Shown here: positions 34,393-43,586 of the stretch, in pieces
How positions within the stretch are numbered: position 1 is the stretch's first letter
How the letters are laid out: each line of letters begins with the position of its first letter
Source of the DNA: Acetobacteraceae bacterium
Lineage (GTDB): Bacteria; Pseudomonadota; Alphaproteobacteria; Acetobacterales; Acetobacteraceae
Reading direction: 5' to 3'
NCBI GenBank assembly: GCA_947371015.1
Contig: CANBNK010000022.1
Location: forward strand, 1-54,076
DNA: 54,076 bases
Made by a program: the position numbers and the translations under genes
Notes under the pieces: model-generated
Database searches by the model: none
Seen by the model: only the letters and a program-made list of their open reading frames with translations
What the model was told of the DNA's origin: nothing

Positions 34393-35364
34393 ATGACCCA
34401 GAACCCCATCGCCCGCCGTGGCCTGCTCGGCGCCGGGCTGGCGCTGGCCGCCGCGCCGGCCTTTGCGCAACAATGGGCGCCGACGCGGCCGATCCGCATG
34501 GTCGTGGGCTTTCCGCCCGGTGGCGCGACCGACGTGCTGGCCCGCTGGGTGGCGCAGCAGTTGAGCCCGCGCCTCGGCCAGCCGGTGGTGATCGAGAATC
34601 GGCCGGGCGCCAATGCCTCCATCGGCTCGGCCGCGGTGCAGAATGCGACGCCGGATGGCACCACGCTGCTGTTCACCACGGCGGATACCCACAGCGTGAA
34701 CCCGGTGGTCTATCGTCAGTTGCCGTACCAGCCGGAACGCTTCGTGCTGGTGGGCGGCATCGCCCGGCTGCTGTTCGCGCTGGCGGTGCGGCCGGGGCTG
34801 GCGCCGGGCAATCTGCGGGAGTTCGTCGCCCTGGCGCGCGGCGCCGCCCAGCCGCTGACCTATTCGAGCTGGGGTGTGGGCAGCACCAGCCAGGTGATGA
34901 TGGAAACCTTCGCCGCCGAGAGCGAGTTGAAGCTGCAGCACGTGCCGTTCCAGGGCGCCGCGCCAGCGGTGCAGGCGCTGATCGCCAACCAGGTGGACGC
35001 CTTCATGCTGCCGATCAGCGTGGCCATGGCGCAGGGCAACCTGGTGAAGACGCTGGGGATCGTGAACCCCGGGCGCTTCGCCGGCGCGCCCACGGTGCCG
35101 ACCTTCGCCGAGCAGGGCTTCGGCCTGTTGGGCGACCTGTGGTTCGGCGTGCTGGCCCCGCCGGCGACGCCCGACCCCGTCACCAACCGGATCGCGGCCG
35201 AGATGCATGCCATTGCCAACAGCCCGGAGGCGGCGGCCTTCCTGACGCCGAACGGCTTCGTCGCCGACCCAGCCGACCGCGCCGGCTTCATGGCGCATGT
35301 CGCGGCGGATGATGTGCGCTGGAAGGCCCGCGCGCGGCGGTTGGGCGTGGTGCTGGACCAGTAG
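34393..35364 (+). CDS. Tripartite tricarboxylate transporter substrate-binding protein (Bug family)
   Basis: A 323-residue Bug-family periplasmic binding protein. The signal MTQNPIARRGLLGAGLALAA contains a twin arginine; mature motifs are WAPTRPIRMVVGFPPGGATD, LGQPVVIENRPGANASIGSAA, LTYSSWGVGSTSQVMMETF and HVPFQGAAPAVQALIANQVD. AGGAGG lies about six bases upstream of the ATG. It is the seventh Bug protein in the window and again lacks linked TctAB genes. A 13-bp-arm hairpin follows its stop. Confidence 0.92.
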   Translation: MTQNPIARRGLLGAGLALAAAPAFAQQWAPTRPIRMVVGFPPGGATDVLARWVAQQLSPRLGQPVVIENRPGANASIGSAAVQNATPDGTTLLFTTADTHSVNPVVYRQLPYQPERFVLVGGIARLLFALAVRPGLAPGNLREFVALARGAAQPLTYSSWGVGSTSQVMMETFAAESELKLQHVPFQGAAPAVQALIANQVDAFMLPISVAMAQGNLVKTLGIVNPGRFAGAPTVPTFAEQGFGLLGDLWFGVLAPPATPDPVTNRIAAEMHAIANSPEAAAFLTPNGFVADPADRAGFMAHVAADDVRWKARARRLGVVLDQ

Positions 35365-35383
35365 CGCGGGCGTGATCGGCCGC

Positions 35384-35415
35384 CCGGATTTCGCCGTTTT
35401 CCCGGCGGAATCCGG
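35384..35415. terminator. Hairpin downstream of a Bug protein gene
   Basis: CCGGATTTCGCCG and CGGCGGAATCCGG pair over 13 positions (one T-G wobble) around TTTTCC, 20 bases after the stop at 35364. Likely a transcript end, though without a T-run after it. Confidence 0.5.
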
Positions 35416-35442
35416 CCGCGGCCGACAGCCAGGCTGGGCGCC

Positions 35443-35805
35443 ATGAACAAGCGCATTCCTGCCATCATGCTCGCCGGACTCATGGCTTCCGGCATCGCTG
35501 CCCCGGCCGCGCAGGCCCAAGGGTGGCATCGTGGCGGCCACGGCCCAGGTTGGAGTAGTGGTGGTGGTGGTGGTGGCCATCACCATCGCGGCCCGGGCGG
35601 TGGCGCCATCGTCGGCGGCATCATCGGTGGGCTGGCGCTGGGCGCGCTGGCGGCCGGTGCGGCCGGGGCCTTCGCGCCGCCGCCGCCACCGCCGGTGTAC
35701 TACGCACCGCCGCCCCCGCCGCCAGACTACTACCCGGCGCCGGTCTATGCCCCGCCGGGCTACTACCCGCCGCCGCCGGCCTACATGTACAAGCCCGCTT
35801 GGTAG
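35443..35805 (+). CDS. Secreted glycine-, proline- and tyrosine-rich small protein
   Basis: A 120-residue protein in clear zones: a signal peptide (MNKRIPAIMLAGLMASGIAA, cleaved near AQA), a Gly/His-rich zone (residues 26-52) with a GGGGGGHHH run, a hydrophobic glycine-zipper-like segment (GGAIVGGIIGGLALGALAAG, 53-72), and a Pro/Tyr-rich tail with PPPPPPVYY-type repeats. The zipper could insert in the outer membrane, as in other glycine-zipper envelope proteins. The histidine run might bind metals. Function unknown; composition makes homology hard to judge. Confidence 0.75.
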   Translation: MNKRIPAIMLAGLMASGIAAPAAQAQGWHRGGHGPGWSSGGGGGGHHHRGPGGGAIVGGIIGGLALGALAAGAAGAFAPPPPPPVYYAPPPPPPDYYPAPVYAPPGYYPPPPAYMYKPAW

Positions 35806-36636
35806 CTACAGGGCGCGAGAAAGCCCCTGCCGCAGCGCCTGGCCTGTGGTGCTGCCGGGGTCGATCAGGCCTTCGCGCAGGAACAGGTCAACCAGCGCCA
35901 AGTTGACATTGAACTTCACCTGACCGGCGTCGCGCACCTGCGCGAACAGCCGGCCGATGGGCCATAGCTCGAAGCGCTCCACCTCGTTGTCGTTCGGCTG
36001 CGGCGTGAAGCTCTCCGGCAGGTCCAGGTCGTACACGTGCATGACGTCTCGCCGGGTGCCCTCGGGCACCTGCATGACGTAGCTGATGCGCGCCACCTCG
36101 CGGGCCTGGCGGGCCAGGTCGGCCGGGATGCTGGCTTCCTCCTCGGCTTCCTTGACCAGGCACTCGAAGGCGTCCAGCCCGGCGGGCGTGCCGCCGGCCA
36201 CCAGGTTGTCCAGCTGGCCCGGCGCCACCGACTTGGTCTTGCTGCGCCAGCCGATCCAGACATGCAGCCCATCCGCCCGGCGCACCAGGCCGTTGACGTG
36301 GACACCCTGGCCGATGACGCCAAACACCGGGATGGCGCCGCGGTCCAGCACCGCCAGCGCGGCGCCCTCGGGGGTGTGGCGCACGTCGAACAGCTCCCGC
36401 CGGTCCCGCGCGCCCAGGGCGGCCGCGGCGGCGGCCAGGGTGGCGCTGCGGGCGGCGGCGGGGGCAACGAAGTCCAACGCCCCCTCGGCCTCCTGCCAAC
36501 CCGGGAGGGTGGCCAGCTGGGCGGCATGGGCCGGGGCCAGGTAGCCGGCGACGGCACCCTCGATGCGCCAGGGCCGCAGCAGGTGCAGGCCGGGGTGGTT
36601 GTTGCAGGCTTCGACGTGGCGGAGGAAGGCGTTCAT
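35806..36636 (-). CDS. DUF4743 plus NUDIX hydrolase domain protein
   Basis: A 276-residue cytoplasmic protein. The N-terminal 110 residues match the DUF4743 region of thiamin pyrophosphokinase-related NUDIX enzymes (FLRHVEACNNHPG at the start). The NUDIX domain covers about 115-260, with the box visible as GGTPAGLDAFECLVKEAEEEA near residues 148-168, where the usual RE of REAxEE is replaced by VK-EAEEE. Related yeast and plant proteins hydrolyse damaged thiamin diphosphates; that role is an inference. Divergent from the Atm1-type gene. Confidence 0.85.
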   Translation of the reverse strand: MNAFLRHVEACNNHPGLHLLRPWRIEGAVAGYLAPAHAAQLATLPGWQEAEGALDFVAPAAARSATLAAAAAALGARDRRELFDVRHTPEGAALAVLDRGAIPVFGVIGQGVHVNGLVRRADGLHVWIGWRSKTKSVAPGQLDNLVAGGTPAGLDAFECLVKEAEEEASIPADLARQAREVARISYVMQVPEGTRRDVMHVYDLDLPESFTPQPNDNEVERFELWPIGRLFAQVRDAGQVKFNVNLALVDLFLREGLIDPGSTTGQALRQGLSRAL

Positions 36637-36739
36637 GCGCCAAGGTTTACCCCTCGGCGCCCCGGCCCCGCCAGATGGCGGGTTTGCCCCGTGGCGGTTC
36701 CGGTCCACATAGCGCCAGCAAGCGCGGAGCGGACGGAAC

Positions 36740-38608
36740 GTGGCCAAGCCCAGCCCACCCGAGAACAACCACTGGCAGACCCTGGTCTCCCTGGCGCCCT
36801 GGCTGTGGCCGAAGGGCGAATTGGAGCTGCGAGCCCGCGTGGTGCTGGCGGTGATGCTGCTGGTCTGCGCCAAGGCGGCCAATGTGCTGGTGCCGCTGGC
36901 CTATGCCCGTGCGGTGGATGCGCTGACGCCGAAGGGCGCCGAGATCGTGGCCCTGCCGATTGCGCTGGTGATGGGCTATGGCCTGCTGCGCATGGCGTCC
37001 TCGGCGTTTGGCGAGCTGCGCAGCGCGGTCTTCGCCAAGGTGCAGGCGCGGGCGGCCAGGCGCATCGCGGCTTCGGTGTTCAACCACCTGCATGCGCTGT
37101 CCATGCGCTACCACATGGACCGGCAGACCGGCGGGCTTTCCCGCGTGCTGGAACGCGGCACGCGCGGCATTTCCTTCGTGCTGAACTTCCTGCTGTTCAA
37201 CATCATCCCGACCATCGTCGAGATCTTCCTGGTGGCGGGCATCCTGTGGGGGATGTTCGAGTTCAGCTTTGCCGCGGTCACCATGGTGACCATCGGCGGC
37301 TATGTCGCCTTCACCCTGCTGTTCACCAACTGGCGGCTGCGCTTCCGCCGGGTGATGAACGAGATGGACCAGGACGCCAACACCAAGGCGATCGACAGCC
37401 TGCTGAACTACGAGACGGTGAAGTATTTCGGCAATGAGGCGCATGAGGCGCGCCGCTACGACGAGAGCCTGACGCGCTATGAGCGCGCCTATGTGCGCAG
37501 CGAGACCACGCTGAACATGCTGAACGCCGGCCAGGCCGCGATCATCGCGGTGGGGCTGACGCTGGTGATGCTGCTGGCGGCGCAGGGCGTGATCGGCCAC
37601 ACGATGACGGTGGGCGACTTCGTGCTGGTGAATACCTACCTGATCCAGCTTTACATGCCCTTGAACATCCTGGGTTTCGCGTACCGCGAGATCAAGCAGG
37701 GGCTGACCGACACGGAAGCGATGTTCGAGCTGCTGGACGAGGCGCAGGAGGTGGCGGATGCGCCGGACGCGGTAGCGCTGGCGGCCGGGCCGGGGGCGCT
37801 GCGCTTTGAGGATGTGCGCTTCGGCTATCGGCCGGACCGGGTCATCCTGAAGGGCGTTTCCTTCGAGGTGCCGCCGGGCAAGACCATGGCCATTGTTGGG
37901 CCGACGGGCGCTGGCAAAAGCACGATCTCGCGGCTGCTGTTCCGCTTCTACGACGTGACCGGCGGGCGCATCCTGGTGGATGGCCAGGACGTGCGCGGCC
38001 TGGTGCAGACCAGCCTGCGCCATGCCATCGGCGTGGTGCCGCAGGACACCGTGCTGTTCAACGACACCATCCGCTACAACATCGCCTATGGCCGCCCCGG
38101 CGCGACCGAGGAAGAGGTCGTGGAGGCCGCCAAGCTGGCCCAGGTGCACGACTTTGTCATGAAGCTGCCTGAAGGCTACAAGACCATGGTGGGCGAGCGC
38201 GGGCTGAAGCTTTCCGGTGGCGAGAAGCAGCGCGTGGCCATCGCGCGGACCATCCTGAAGAACCCGCGCATTTTGATTTTGGACGAGGCGACCAGCGCGC
38301 TGGATACCCGCACCGAGCAGGAAATCCAGTCGGCGCTGCGCGGCGTTTCGCGGGACCGCACCACACTGGTCATCGCGCATCGGCTGTCCACCGTGGTGGA
38401 GGCCGACGAGATCATCGTGCTGCAGGACGGCCAGATCGTGGAACGCGGCAGCCATGGCGTGCTGATCGCCGCCGATGGGCTGTATGCCGAGATGTGGCGC
38501 CGGCAGTCCGAGGCGGTGGCGGCGGCCGAAGCGGCGGCGCGGGCGCAGGCGGCGGCAGACCTGGACGGCACACGGATCGCCCGCGCCAAGCAAGTGGCGC
38601 GGGAGTAG
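36740..38608 (+). CDS. Atm1-type ABC exporter (heavy metal / glutathione-sulfur)
   Basis: A 622-residue half-size ABC exporter of the ATM1/HMT family: membrane domain (about residues 25-325, six helices) then ATPase. Walker A GPTGAGKST is near residue 387, the signature LSGGEKQRVAIARTI near 491 and Walker B ILILDEATSALD near 512. Typical Atm1 stretches are NYETVKYFGNEAHEARRYDE and PLNILGFAYREIKQGLTD. Bacterial Atm1 proteins export glutathione-linked sulfur or metal conjugates and act as homodimers. The start is GTG 36740 with GGACGG upstream. The tail is alanine-rich. Confidence 0.93.
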   Translation: MAKPSPPENNHWQTLVSLAPWLWPKGELELRARVVLAVMLLVCAKAANVLVPLAYARAVDALTPKGAEIVALPIALVMGYGLLRMASSAFGELRSAVFAKVQARAARRIAASVFNHLHALSMRYHMDRQTGGLSRVLERGTRGISFVLNFLLFNIIPTIVEIFLVAGILWGMFEFSFAAVTMVTIGGYVAFTLLFTNWRLRFRRVMNEMDQDANTKAIDSLLNYETVKYFGNEAHEARRYDESLTRYERAYVRSETTLNMLNAGQAAIIAVGLTLVMLLAAQGVIGHTMTVGDFVLVNTYLIQLYMPLNILGFAYREIKQGLTDTEAMFELLDEAQEVADAPDAVALAAGPGALRFEDVRFGYRPDRVILKGVSFEVPPGKTMAIVGPTGAGKSTISRLLFRFYDVTGGRILVDGQDVRGLVQTSLRHAIGVVPQDTVLFNDTIRYNIAYGRPGATEEEVVEAAKLAQVHDFVMKLPEGYKTMVGERGLKLSGGEKQRVAIARTILKNPRILILDEATSALDTRTEQEIQSALRGVSRDRTTLVIAHRLSTVVEADEIIVLQDGQIVERGSHGVLIAADGLYAEMWRRQSEAVAAAEAAARAQAAADLDGTRIARAKQVARE

Positions 38609-38612
38609 CGGG

Positions 38613-39494
38613 TCAGCCGAGCAGCTTGCCGAGGCAGCGTTCCAGCGAAACCCGCCAATCCGCCGCCTGGATGCCATGCACCGCAGCGACGTGGCTGCAG
38701 TCCAGCCGCGAATTGGCCGGGCGCGTGGCCTTGGTCGGGTAGTCCGCGGTGCTGATCGGCTTCAGCGCCGGCACCTTTTCCCCCCGCGCCGCAGCGCCGG
38801 TGAAGATGGCCTGGGCGAAGCCGTGCCAGGTGGTGAAGGGCTGGCCGGTCAGGTGAAAGGTGCCGAAGCCCGGGTGGCCGGCGGGCGCGTCCGCCAGGCG
38901 CGGGATCAGCGCCAGCACGGCATCGGCCAGGTCGTCGGCGAAGGTCGGCGCGCCGTGCTGGTCGGCGACCACGCCGAGTTCCGCGCGCTCGCGCCCCAGC
39001 CGCAGCATGGTCTTCACGAAGTTGCCGCCATGCGCGCTGCACACCCAGGCGGTGCGCAGCACAACGCTGCGCGGGTTGGCCGCCGCCAGCGCCAGGTCGC
39101 CCGCCAGCTTGGAGGCGCCATAGACGCCGACCGGGCCGGTCGGGTCGCTCTCGACATAGGGCGAGGGCTTGTCACCGGCGAAGACGTAGTCGGTGGAGAA
39201 GTGGATCATCGGCACGCCAAGCCGTGCGGTTTCCCGCCCCAGCAGCGCGGTGCCGTCGCGGTTGATGGCGTAGGCCAGCACGCTGTCATCCTCGGCCTTG
39301 TCCACCGCGGTATAGGCGGCGGCGTTGACGACGATGTCCGGCCGGAAGCTGTCGAAGGCGGGGCGCACGGTTGCCGGCCGCAACAGGTCCAGCTCGGGCG
39401 GCTCCAGCGAGAGCACCGCATGCCCGGCGGCGGGCAGCTTCAGCGCCAGCTCGGTGCCCACCTGGCCGATGCGGCCGACGACGAGGACGCGCAT
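38613..39494 (-). CDS. rfbD: dTDP-4-dehydrorhamnose reductase
   Basis: A 293-residue RmlD: the last step of dTDP-L-rhamnose synthesis for surface polysaccharide, reducing dTDP-4-keto-L-rhamnose with NAD(P)H. The Rossmann start [28 protein letters not shown] near residue 62, FSTDYVFAG near 99 and the catalytic YGASKLAGD near 129 are all present. It overlaps rfbB by one base (TGATG). It converges with the Atm1-type gene four bases away. Confidence 0.94.
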   Translation of the reverse strand: MRVLVVGRIGQVGTELALKLPAAGHAVLSLEPPELDLLRPATVRPAFDSFRPDIVVNAAAYTAVDKAEDDSVLAYAINRDGTALLGRETARLGVPMIHFSTDYVFAGDKPSPYVESDPTGPVGVYGASKLAGDLALAAANPRSVVLRTAWVCSAHGGNFVKTMLRLGRERAELGVVADQHGAPTFADDLADAVLALIPRLADAPAGHPGFGTFHLTGQPFTTWHGFAQAIFTGAAARGEKVPALKPISTADYPTKATRPANSRLDCSHVAAVHGIQAADWRVSLERCLGKLLG

Positions 39495-40552
39495 CAGGGC
39501 TTGGACTTGAGCAGGCCAAGACGTTCGCCGCTGTAGACCTTCTCCCGCAGCGGCCGCCACCACCATTCATTGTCCAGGTACCACTGGATGGTGCGGCCGA
39601 TGCCGGTCTCGAAGCTTTCCTGCGCGCGCCAGCCGAGTTCCGTCTCCAGCTTGGTCGCGTCGATCGCGTAGCGCGCGTCATGGCCAGGGCGGTCGGTGAC
39701 GAAGGTGATCTGCTCGCGGCGGGGGCGGGGGCCGGGGCGCAGCCGGTCGAGGTGGTCGCAGATGGTCTCCACCACGGCCAGGTTCCGGCGTTCGTTGCGG
39801 CCACCGACATTGTAGGTCTCGCCGACCTTGCCGCGTTCCAGCACCAGCGCCAGGGCGCGGGCGTGGTCGTCCACGTAGAGCCAGTCGCGCACGTTGGAGC
39901 CATCGCCATAGACCGGCAGGGGCTTGCCCTCCAGCGCGTTCAGGATGACCAGCGGGATCAGCTTTTCCGGGAAATGGTAGGGGCCGTAATTGTTGGAGCA
40001 GTTGGTCACCAGCGTCGGCAGGCCATAGGTGTGGTGCCAGGCGCGGGCCAGGTGGTCGGACGCCGCCTTGGAGGCGCTGTACGGGCTGCGCGGGTCGTAG
40101 GCGGTCTGCTCCGTGAACAGCCCCTCGGCGCCGAGCGAGCCATAGACCTCATCCGTGCTGATCAGATGGAAGCGGAAGGCGTCCTTCGCCGCGCCGACCA
40201 GCCCGCCCCAGTAGGCGCGGGCGACTTCCAGCAGCGTAAAAGTGCCGACGATGTTGGTGGTGATGAACGGTGCCGCGCCGGCGATGCTCCGGTCCACATG
40301 GCTTTCGGCGGCCAGGTGCATGATGGCTTCGGGTTGGAAATCGGCGAAGGCGGCCTGCATGGCCGGCAGGTCGCAGATATCGGCTTGCAGGAAGCGGAAG
40401 CCCGGCTTGCCCTCGCAGTCGCGCAGGCTGCGCCGGTCGCCGGCATAGGTCAGCTTGTCCACCACCAGCACCTCGGCGCCCTTGTCCAGCACCAGGTGGC
40501 GGGTGAGCGCGGAGCCGATGAAGCCGGCGCCGCCGGTGACGAGGATGCGCAT
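39494..40552 (-). CDS. rfbB: dTDP-glucose 4,6-dehydratase
   Basis: A 352-residue RmlB, converting dTDP-glucose to dTDP-4-keto-6-deoxyglucose. NAD-binding [16 protein letters not shown] at the N-terminus, [12 protein letters not shown] near residue 80, the catalytic STDEVYGS near 132 and YSASKAASD near 160, then [13 protein letters not shown]. The start could also be ATG 40567 (five extra residues). It lies between rfbC upstream and rfbD downstream. The thymidylyltransferase gene rfbA that normally accompanies them is absent here. Confidence 0.95.
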   Translation of the reverse strand: MRILVTGGAGFIGSALTRHLVLDKGAEVLVVDKLTYAGDRRSLRDCEGKPGFRFLQADICDLPAMQAAFADFQPEAIMHLAAESHVDRSIAGAAPFITTNIVGTFTLLEVARAYWGGLVGAAKDAFRFHLISTDEVYGSLGAEGLFTEQTAYDPRSPYSASKAASDHLARAWHHTYGLPTLVTNCSNNYGPYHFPEKLIPLVILNALEGKPLPVYGDGSNVRDWLYVDDHARALALVLERGKVGETYNVGGRNERRNLAVVETICDHLDRLRPGPRPRREQITFVTDRPGHDARYAIDATKLETELGWRAQESFETGIGRTIQWYLDNEWWWRPLREKVYSGERLGLLKSKP

Positions 40553-40580
40553 GGGGCCGCCGTTCATCGTGCGTGAGGGG

Positions 40581-41195
40581 TCAGTCGAAGCAGGGGGGCA
40601 GGTCGGACAGGCGGGGCTGGCGGCGGTCCTTGTCGGAGAGCTGCGCCTCGGCGGGCCGCACCGGCCAGGGCAGCGCCAGGTCGGGGTCGTCCCAGGCCAG
40701 GCCGCGGTCGCTTTCCGGCGCGTAGAAGTCGCTGACCTTGTAGGCCACCTCGGTATCCGGCTCCATCGTGCAGAAGCCATGGGCGAAGCCGATGGGGATG
40801 TAGAGCTGCACGGCGTTCTCGGCGCTGAGTTCTGCCGCGACATGGCGGCCGTAATGCGGCGAGGACCGGCGCAAATCCACGGCGATATCCAGGATGCGGC
40901 CGCGCAGCACGCGGACGAGCTTGGCCTGGGCACAGGGCGGCAGCTGGAAGTGCAGGCCGCGCACGGTGCCGACCGCGGCCGAGAGCGAATGATTGTCCTG
41001 CACGAAGTCGTCAGCCACGCCGAGGGCGGCGAAGTTCCGGCTGCTGTAGGTCTCCAGCACGAAGCCACGATGGTCGCCGAAGCGCTTGGGCTGCACCAGC
41101 ACCGGCCCGGGAATGGCAAAGCGCCAGGCCATGAAGTTGCCGCTGACCTGGGGCGGGGCCAGCGCGTCGATGGGCGTGCCGACAGAAATCTGCAT
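40581..41195 (-). CDS. rfbC: dTDP-4-dehydrorhamnose 3,5-epimerase
   Basis: A 204-residue RmlC, a cupin-fold epimerase acting between RmlB and RmlD. Key stretches: [30 protein letters not shown] with the catalytic His, [12 protein letters not shown], and [30 protein letters not shown] precedes the ATG at 41195. It is the first gene of the rfbCBD run, all on the minus strand. Confidence 0.94.
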   Translation of the reverse strand: MQISVGTPIDALAPPQVSGNFMAWRFAIPGPVLVQPKRFGDHRGFVLETYSSRNFAALGVADDFVQDNHSLSAAVGTVRGLHFQLPPCAQAKLVRVLRGRILDIAVDLRRSSPHYGRHVAAELSAENAVQLYIPIGFAHGFCTMEPDTEVAYKVSDFYAPESDRGLAWDDPDLALPWPVRPAEAQLSDKDRRQPRLSDLPPCFD

Positions 41196-41212
41196 CGGTA
41201 TTCCTCTGCCCA

Positions 41213-41248
41213 GTCCAGGCCTGCCGCGCTGATAAGGCAGGCCTGGAC
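41213..41248. terminator. Perfect 13-bp hairpin between the aldolase gene and rfbC
   Basis: GTCCAGGCCTGCC and GGCAGGCCTGGAC with a 10-nt loop, 32 bases after the aldolase-family stop and 18 bases before the rfbC start (minus strand). It has no T-run. It may terminate the aldolase transcript or form a structured leader for rfbC. Confidence 0.5.
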
Positions 41249-41280
41249 CGGGTTCAAGCAAAGCGGCGCTGACCGCCGGT

Positions 41281-42066
41281 TCAGTGCATGAAGTCGGGCT
41301 CATCCTTGGCCAGGATCCGCTTGACGCTTTCCAGGTGCAGCCGGGCACTCTCGCGGTCGCCCTCGCGCATCTGGGCATAGGTGCTGGCAGCCAGAGCTGC
41401 GGGCACCGGCTTCAGCGGGCGTCCCGTTTGCATCGCCAGCCGCTGCACCTCGCAGGCGCGTTCCAGATAGTACAGGTCGTCCCAGGCCTCGGCCACCGTG
41501 GCGCCCAGCACCATGACGCCGTGGTTCTTCATGAAGACGATGTCGGCATCGCCGAGCGCCTTGGCGATGCGCTCGCCCTCCGTGTTGTCCAGCGCCAGGC
41601 CGTTGTAGTTCTCGTCCACCAGGGTGCGGCCGTAGAACTTCAGCGCGGTCTGCCCGGCCCAGGCCAGCGGCGGGCCTTCCAGCATGGCCAGCGCCGTGGC
41701 GTTGGGCATGTGGGTGTGGAAGGCGGCCTTCGCGCGTAGCTGGTGCTTGTGGACCTGGGCGTGGATGAAGAAGGCGGTCGCCTCGGGCACGCCATCGCCG
41801 GCGATGACGTTGCCGTCGAAGTCGCAGATCAGCAGGCGGGAGGCGGTGATCTCGCTGAACCCCCAGCCATAGGGGTTGACCAGGAACAGGTCGTCCCTGC
41901 CGGGCACCACGAAGGACAGGTGGTTGCAGATGCCTTCGTGCAGGCCCATCCGCGCGGCCATGCGGAAGCAGGCGGCCAGGTCGATGCGCGCCTGGCGGAC
42001 GGCGTCGGCGTCCAGCGCGGTGTTGCGCAGCAGCGCCGGCGCGGCGTTACCCAGGGCGTGGGCCAT
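41281..42066 (-). CDS. Class II aldolase/adducin family protein
   Basis: A 261-residue zinc-dependent class II aldolase/adducin-type protein. Zinc ligands are visible: His-rich [15 protein letters not shown] near residue 115 and [25 protein letters not shown] near 182; [12 protein letters not shown] near residue 47 forms part of the phosphate/substrate pocket. Members cleave sugar phosphates or decarboxylate; several are of unknown substrate, including this type with a C-terminal [23 protein letters not shown] lies about seven bases before ATG 42066. Confidence 0.88.
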   Translation of the reverse strand: MAHALGNAAPALLRNTALDADAVRQARIDLAACFRMAARMGLHEGICNHLSFVVPGRDDLFLVNPYGWGFSEITASRLLICDFDGNVIAGDGVPEATAFFIHAQVHKHQLRAKAAFHTHMPNATALAMLEGPPLAWAGQTALKFYGRTLVDENYNGLALDNTEGERIAKALGDADIVFMKNHGVMVLGATVAEAWDDLYYLERACEVQRLAMQTGRPLKPVPAALAASTYAQMREGDRESARLHLESVKRILAKDEPDFMH

Positions 42067-42227
42067 CGGGGGAGCTCCATCGGTTTGCAGGACAGTGTGC
42101 CGGGGGTGTGGCCCGCCGGCCAGGGGGAAGCTGCGCAGCCCGTCGCCATCCGGCGCCGTGACGCTGGACAGCCCGCAGCGCCGCGCGTAATCGAGCCAGC
42201 TTATCCACAGCACCCGATGGCACGGAC

Positions 42228-43472
42228 ATGAGCGGCACCAACCAGCGCATCGACCCCAAGCGGCTTTGGGCCACGCTGATGTCCATGGCGGAGATCGGCG
42301 CCACGCCGAAGGGCGGGGTCAAGCGCCTGACGCTGACCGATGTGGACCGTCGCGGCCGTGACCAGTTCAAGACCTGGTGCGAGGCGCTGGGCCTGACCGT
42401 GCGCGTGGACAGCATGGGCAACATGTTCGCCCGCCGCGCCGGCCGCGACCCCAACCGCCTGCCCGTGCTGATGGGCAGCCACCTGGACAGCCAGCCGAGC
42501 GGCGGCAAGTTCGACGGCGCGCTGGGCGTGATCGCCGGGCTGGAGGTGATGCGCTCGCTCAACGACCTGAACATCCAGACCGAGGCGCCGATCGAGGTCA
42601 TCAACTGGACCGACGAGGAAGGCAGCCGCTTCGGCCGCAGCCTGATGGGCTCCGGCGCCTGGGCCGGCGTCTATCCGGTGGAACAGACCTACAAGCTGGC
42701 GGACCCCGAGGGCGTGACGGTGGGCGAGGCGCTGGACAGCATCGGCTACAAGGGCGAAGTCCCCGCCAAACCCTTCCCCGCCGATGCCTATTTCGAGCTG
42801 CATATCGAGCAGGGGCCGATCCTGGAGCGCGAGGGCAAGCAGATCGGCATCGTCACCGGCGCGCAGGCACAAGTCTGGTTCGATGCGGTCTGCATCGGCC
42901 AGGATGCGCATGCCGGCACCACGCCGCCGAGCACGCGCCGCGACGCGCTGGTCTGCGCCAGCCGCATCGTGGACCTGGTGGACCGCATGATGCGCGCCCG
43001 CGGCGATGATGGCCGCGGCACCGTCGGCTACATGCAGGTGATCCCCAACAGCCGCAACGTGGTGCCGGGCGAGGTCCGCTTCAGCGTGGAGTTCCGCCAC
43101 CCCGAGACTGCCGAGATCGAGAAGCTGGCGGCGCAATTCCCGCGCGAGGCTGGCTTCATCGCCCGCGACTGCGGCATTGAGCTGAAGCTGACAGAACTGT
43201 TCCGCATTCCGCACCAGCCCTTCGACGAGAGCTGCGTGGCGCTGGTGGAGCAGGCGGCGGCGAAGCTGGGCTATCCCGCGCGAAAGATCATCAGCGGGGC
43301 CGGGCATGACGCGGTGTATGTGGCGCGCAGCATCCCGACCGCAATGATCTTCACGCCGTGCAAGGATGGGCTTTCGCACAACGAAGCCGAGAGCATCGAG
43401 CCTGAGGAAGCCGCGGCGGGCTGCCAGGTGCTGTTCGAGGCGGTGCTGGCACGGGCCAACCGCGCGGTCTGA
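42228..43472 (+). CDS. M20-family amidase: N-carbamoyl-L-amino-acid hydrolase / allantoate amidohydrolase-like
   Basis: A 414-residue cytoplasmic binuclear-metal amidohydrolase that cleaves N-carbamoyl amino acids, ureidoglycine/allantoate or beta-ureidopropionate. Metal-site stretches: MGSHLDSQPSGGKFDGALGV (His and Asp), NWTDEEGSRFGRS (Glu), FELHIEQGPILE (His) and the late LSHNEAESIEPE (His). Length and layout are those of the Zn-dependent hydantoinase/carbamoylase group. Which substrate it uses cannot be told from sequence. Its stop is followed after 11 bases by an 18-bp perfect hairpin. Confidence 0.9.
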   Translation: MSGTNQRIDPKRLWATLMSMAEIGATPKGGVKRLTLTDVDRRGRDQFKTWCEALGLTVRVDSMGNMFARRAGRDPNRLPVLMGSHLDSQPSGGKFDGALGVIAGLEVMRSLNDLNIQTEAPIEVINWTDEEGSRFGRSLMGSGAWAGVYPVEQTYKLADPEGVTVGEALDSIGYKGEVPAKPFPADAYFELHIEQGPILEREGKQIGIVTGAQAQVWFDAVCIGQDAHAGTTPPSTRRDALVCASRIVDLVDRMMRARGDDGRGTVGYMQVIPNSRNVVPGEVRFSVEFRHPETAEIEKLAAQFPREAGFIARDCGIELKLTELFRIPHQPFDESCVALVEQAAAKLGYPARKIISGAGHDAVYVARSIPTAMIFTPCKDGLSHNEAESIEPEEAAAGCQVLFEAVLARANRAV

Positions 43473-43483
43473 AGCGCGGGGCG

Positions 43484-43528
43484 CCAGAGTCTGTCAGGCG
43501 CAGATTAGGAGCGCCTGACAGACTCTGG
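43484..43528. terminator. Hairpin A: perfect 18-bp inverted repeat
   Basis: CCAGAGTCTGTCAGGCGC pairs perfectly with 43511-43528 around a 9-nt loop, 12 bases after the amidohydrolase stop; a short T-rich TTGTTTTG follows. It is the same hairpin as at 10457-10494 (there 15 bp, one mismatch), and at both sites palindromic TCA-bulge unit(s) follow in the same orientation. Confidence 0.7.
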
Positions 43529-43542
43529 CTCCTTGTTTTGTC

Positions 43543-43585
43543 GTGTGATTCACGTCTTCGGCGATACCGCCTACGACGATCACAC
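43543..43585. repeat. Palindromic TCA-bulge repeat, well-preserved unit
   Basis: Outer stem GTGTGAT/ATCACAC (7 bp, perfect), TCA bulge, CGTC/GACG, TTC/TAC loop, GGCG/CGCC around ATAC. On the minus strand it is preceded by TAGAG, whose TAG is the stop codon of the VIT1-like gene. Confidence 0.9.
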
Positions 43586-43586
43586 T

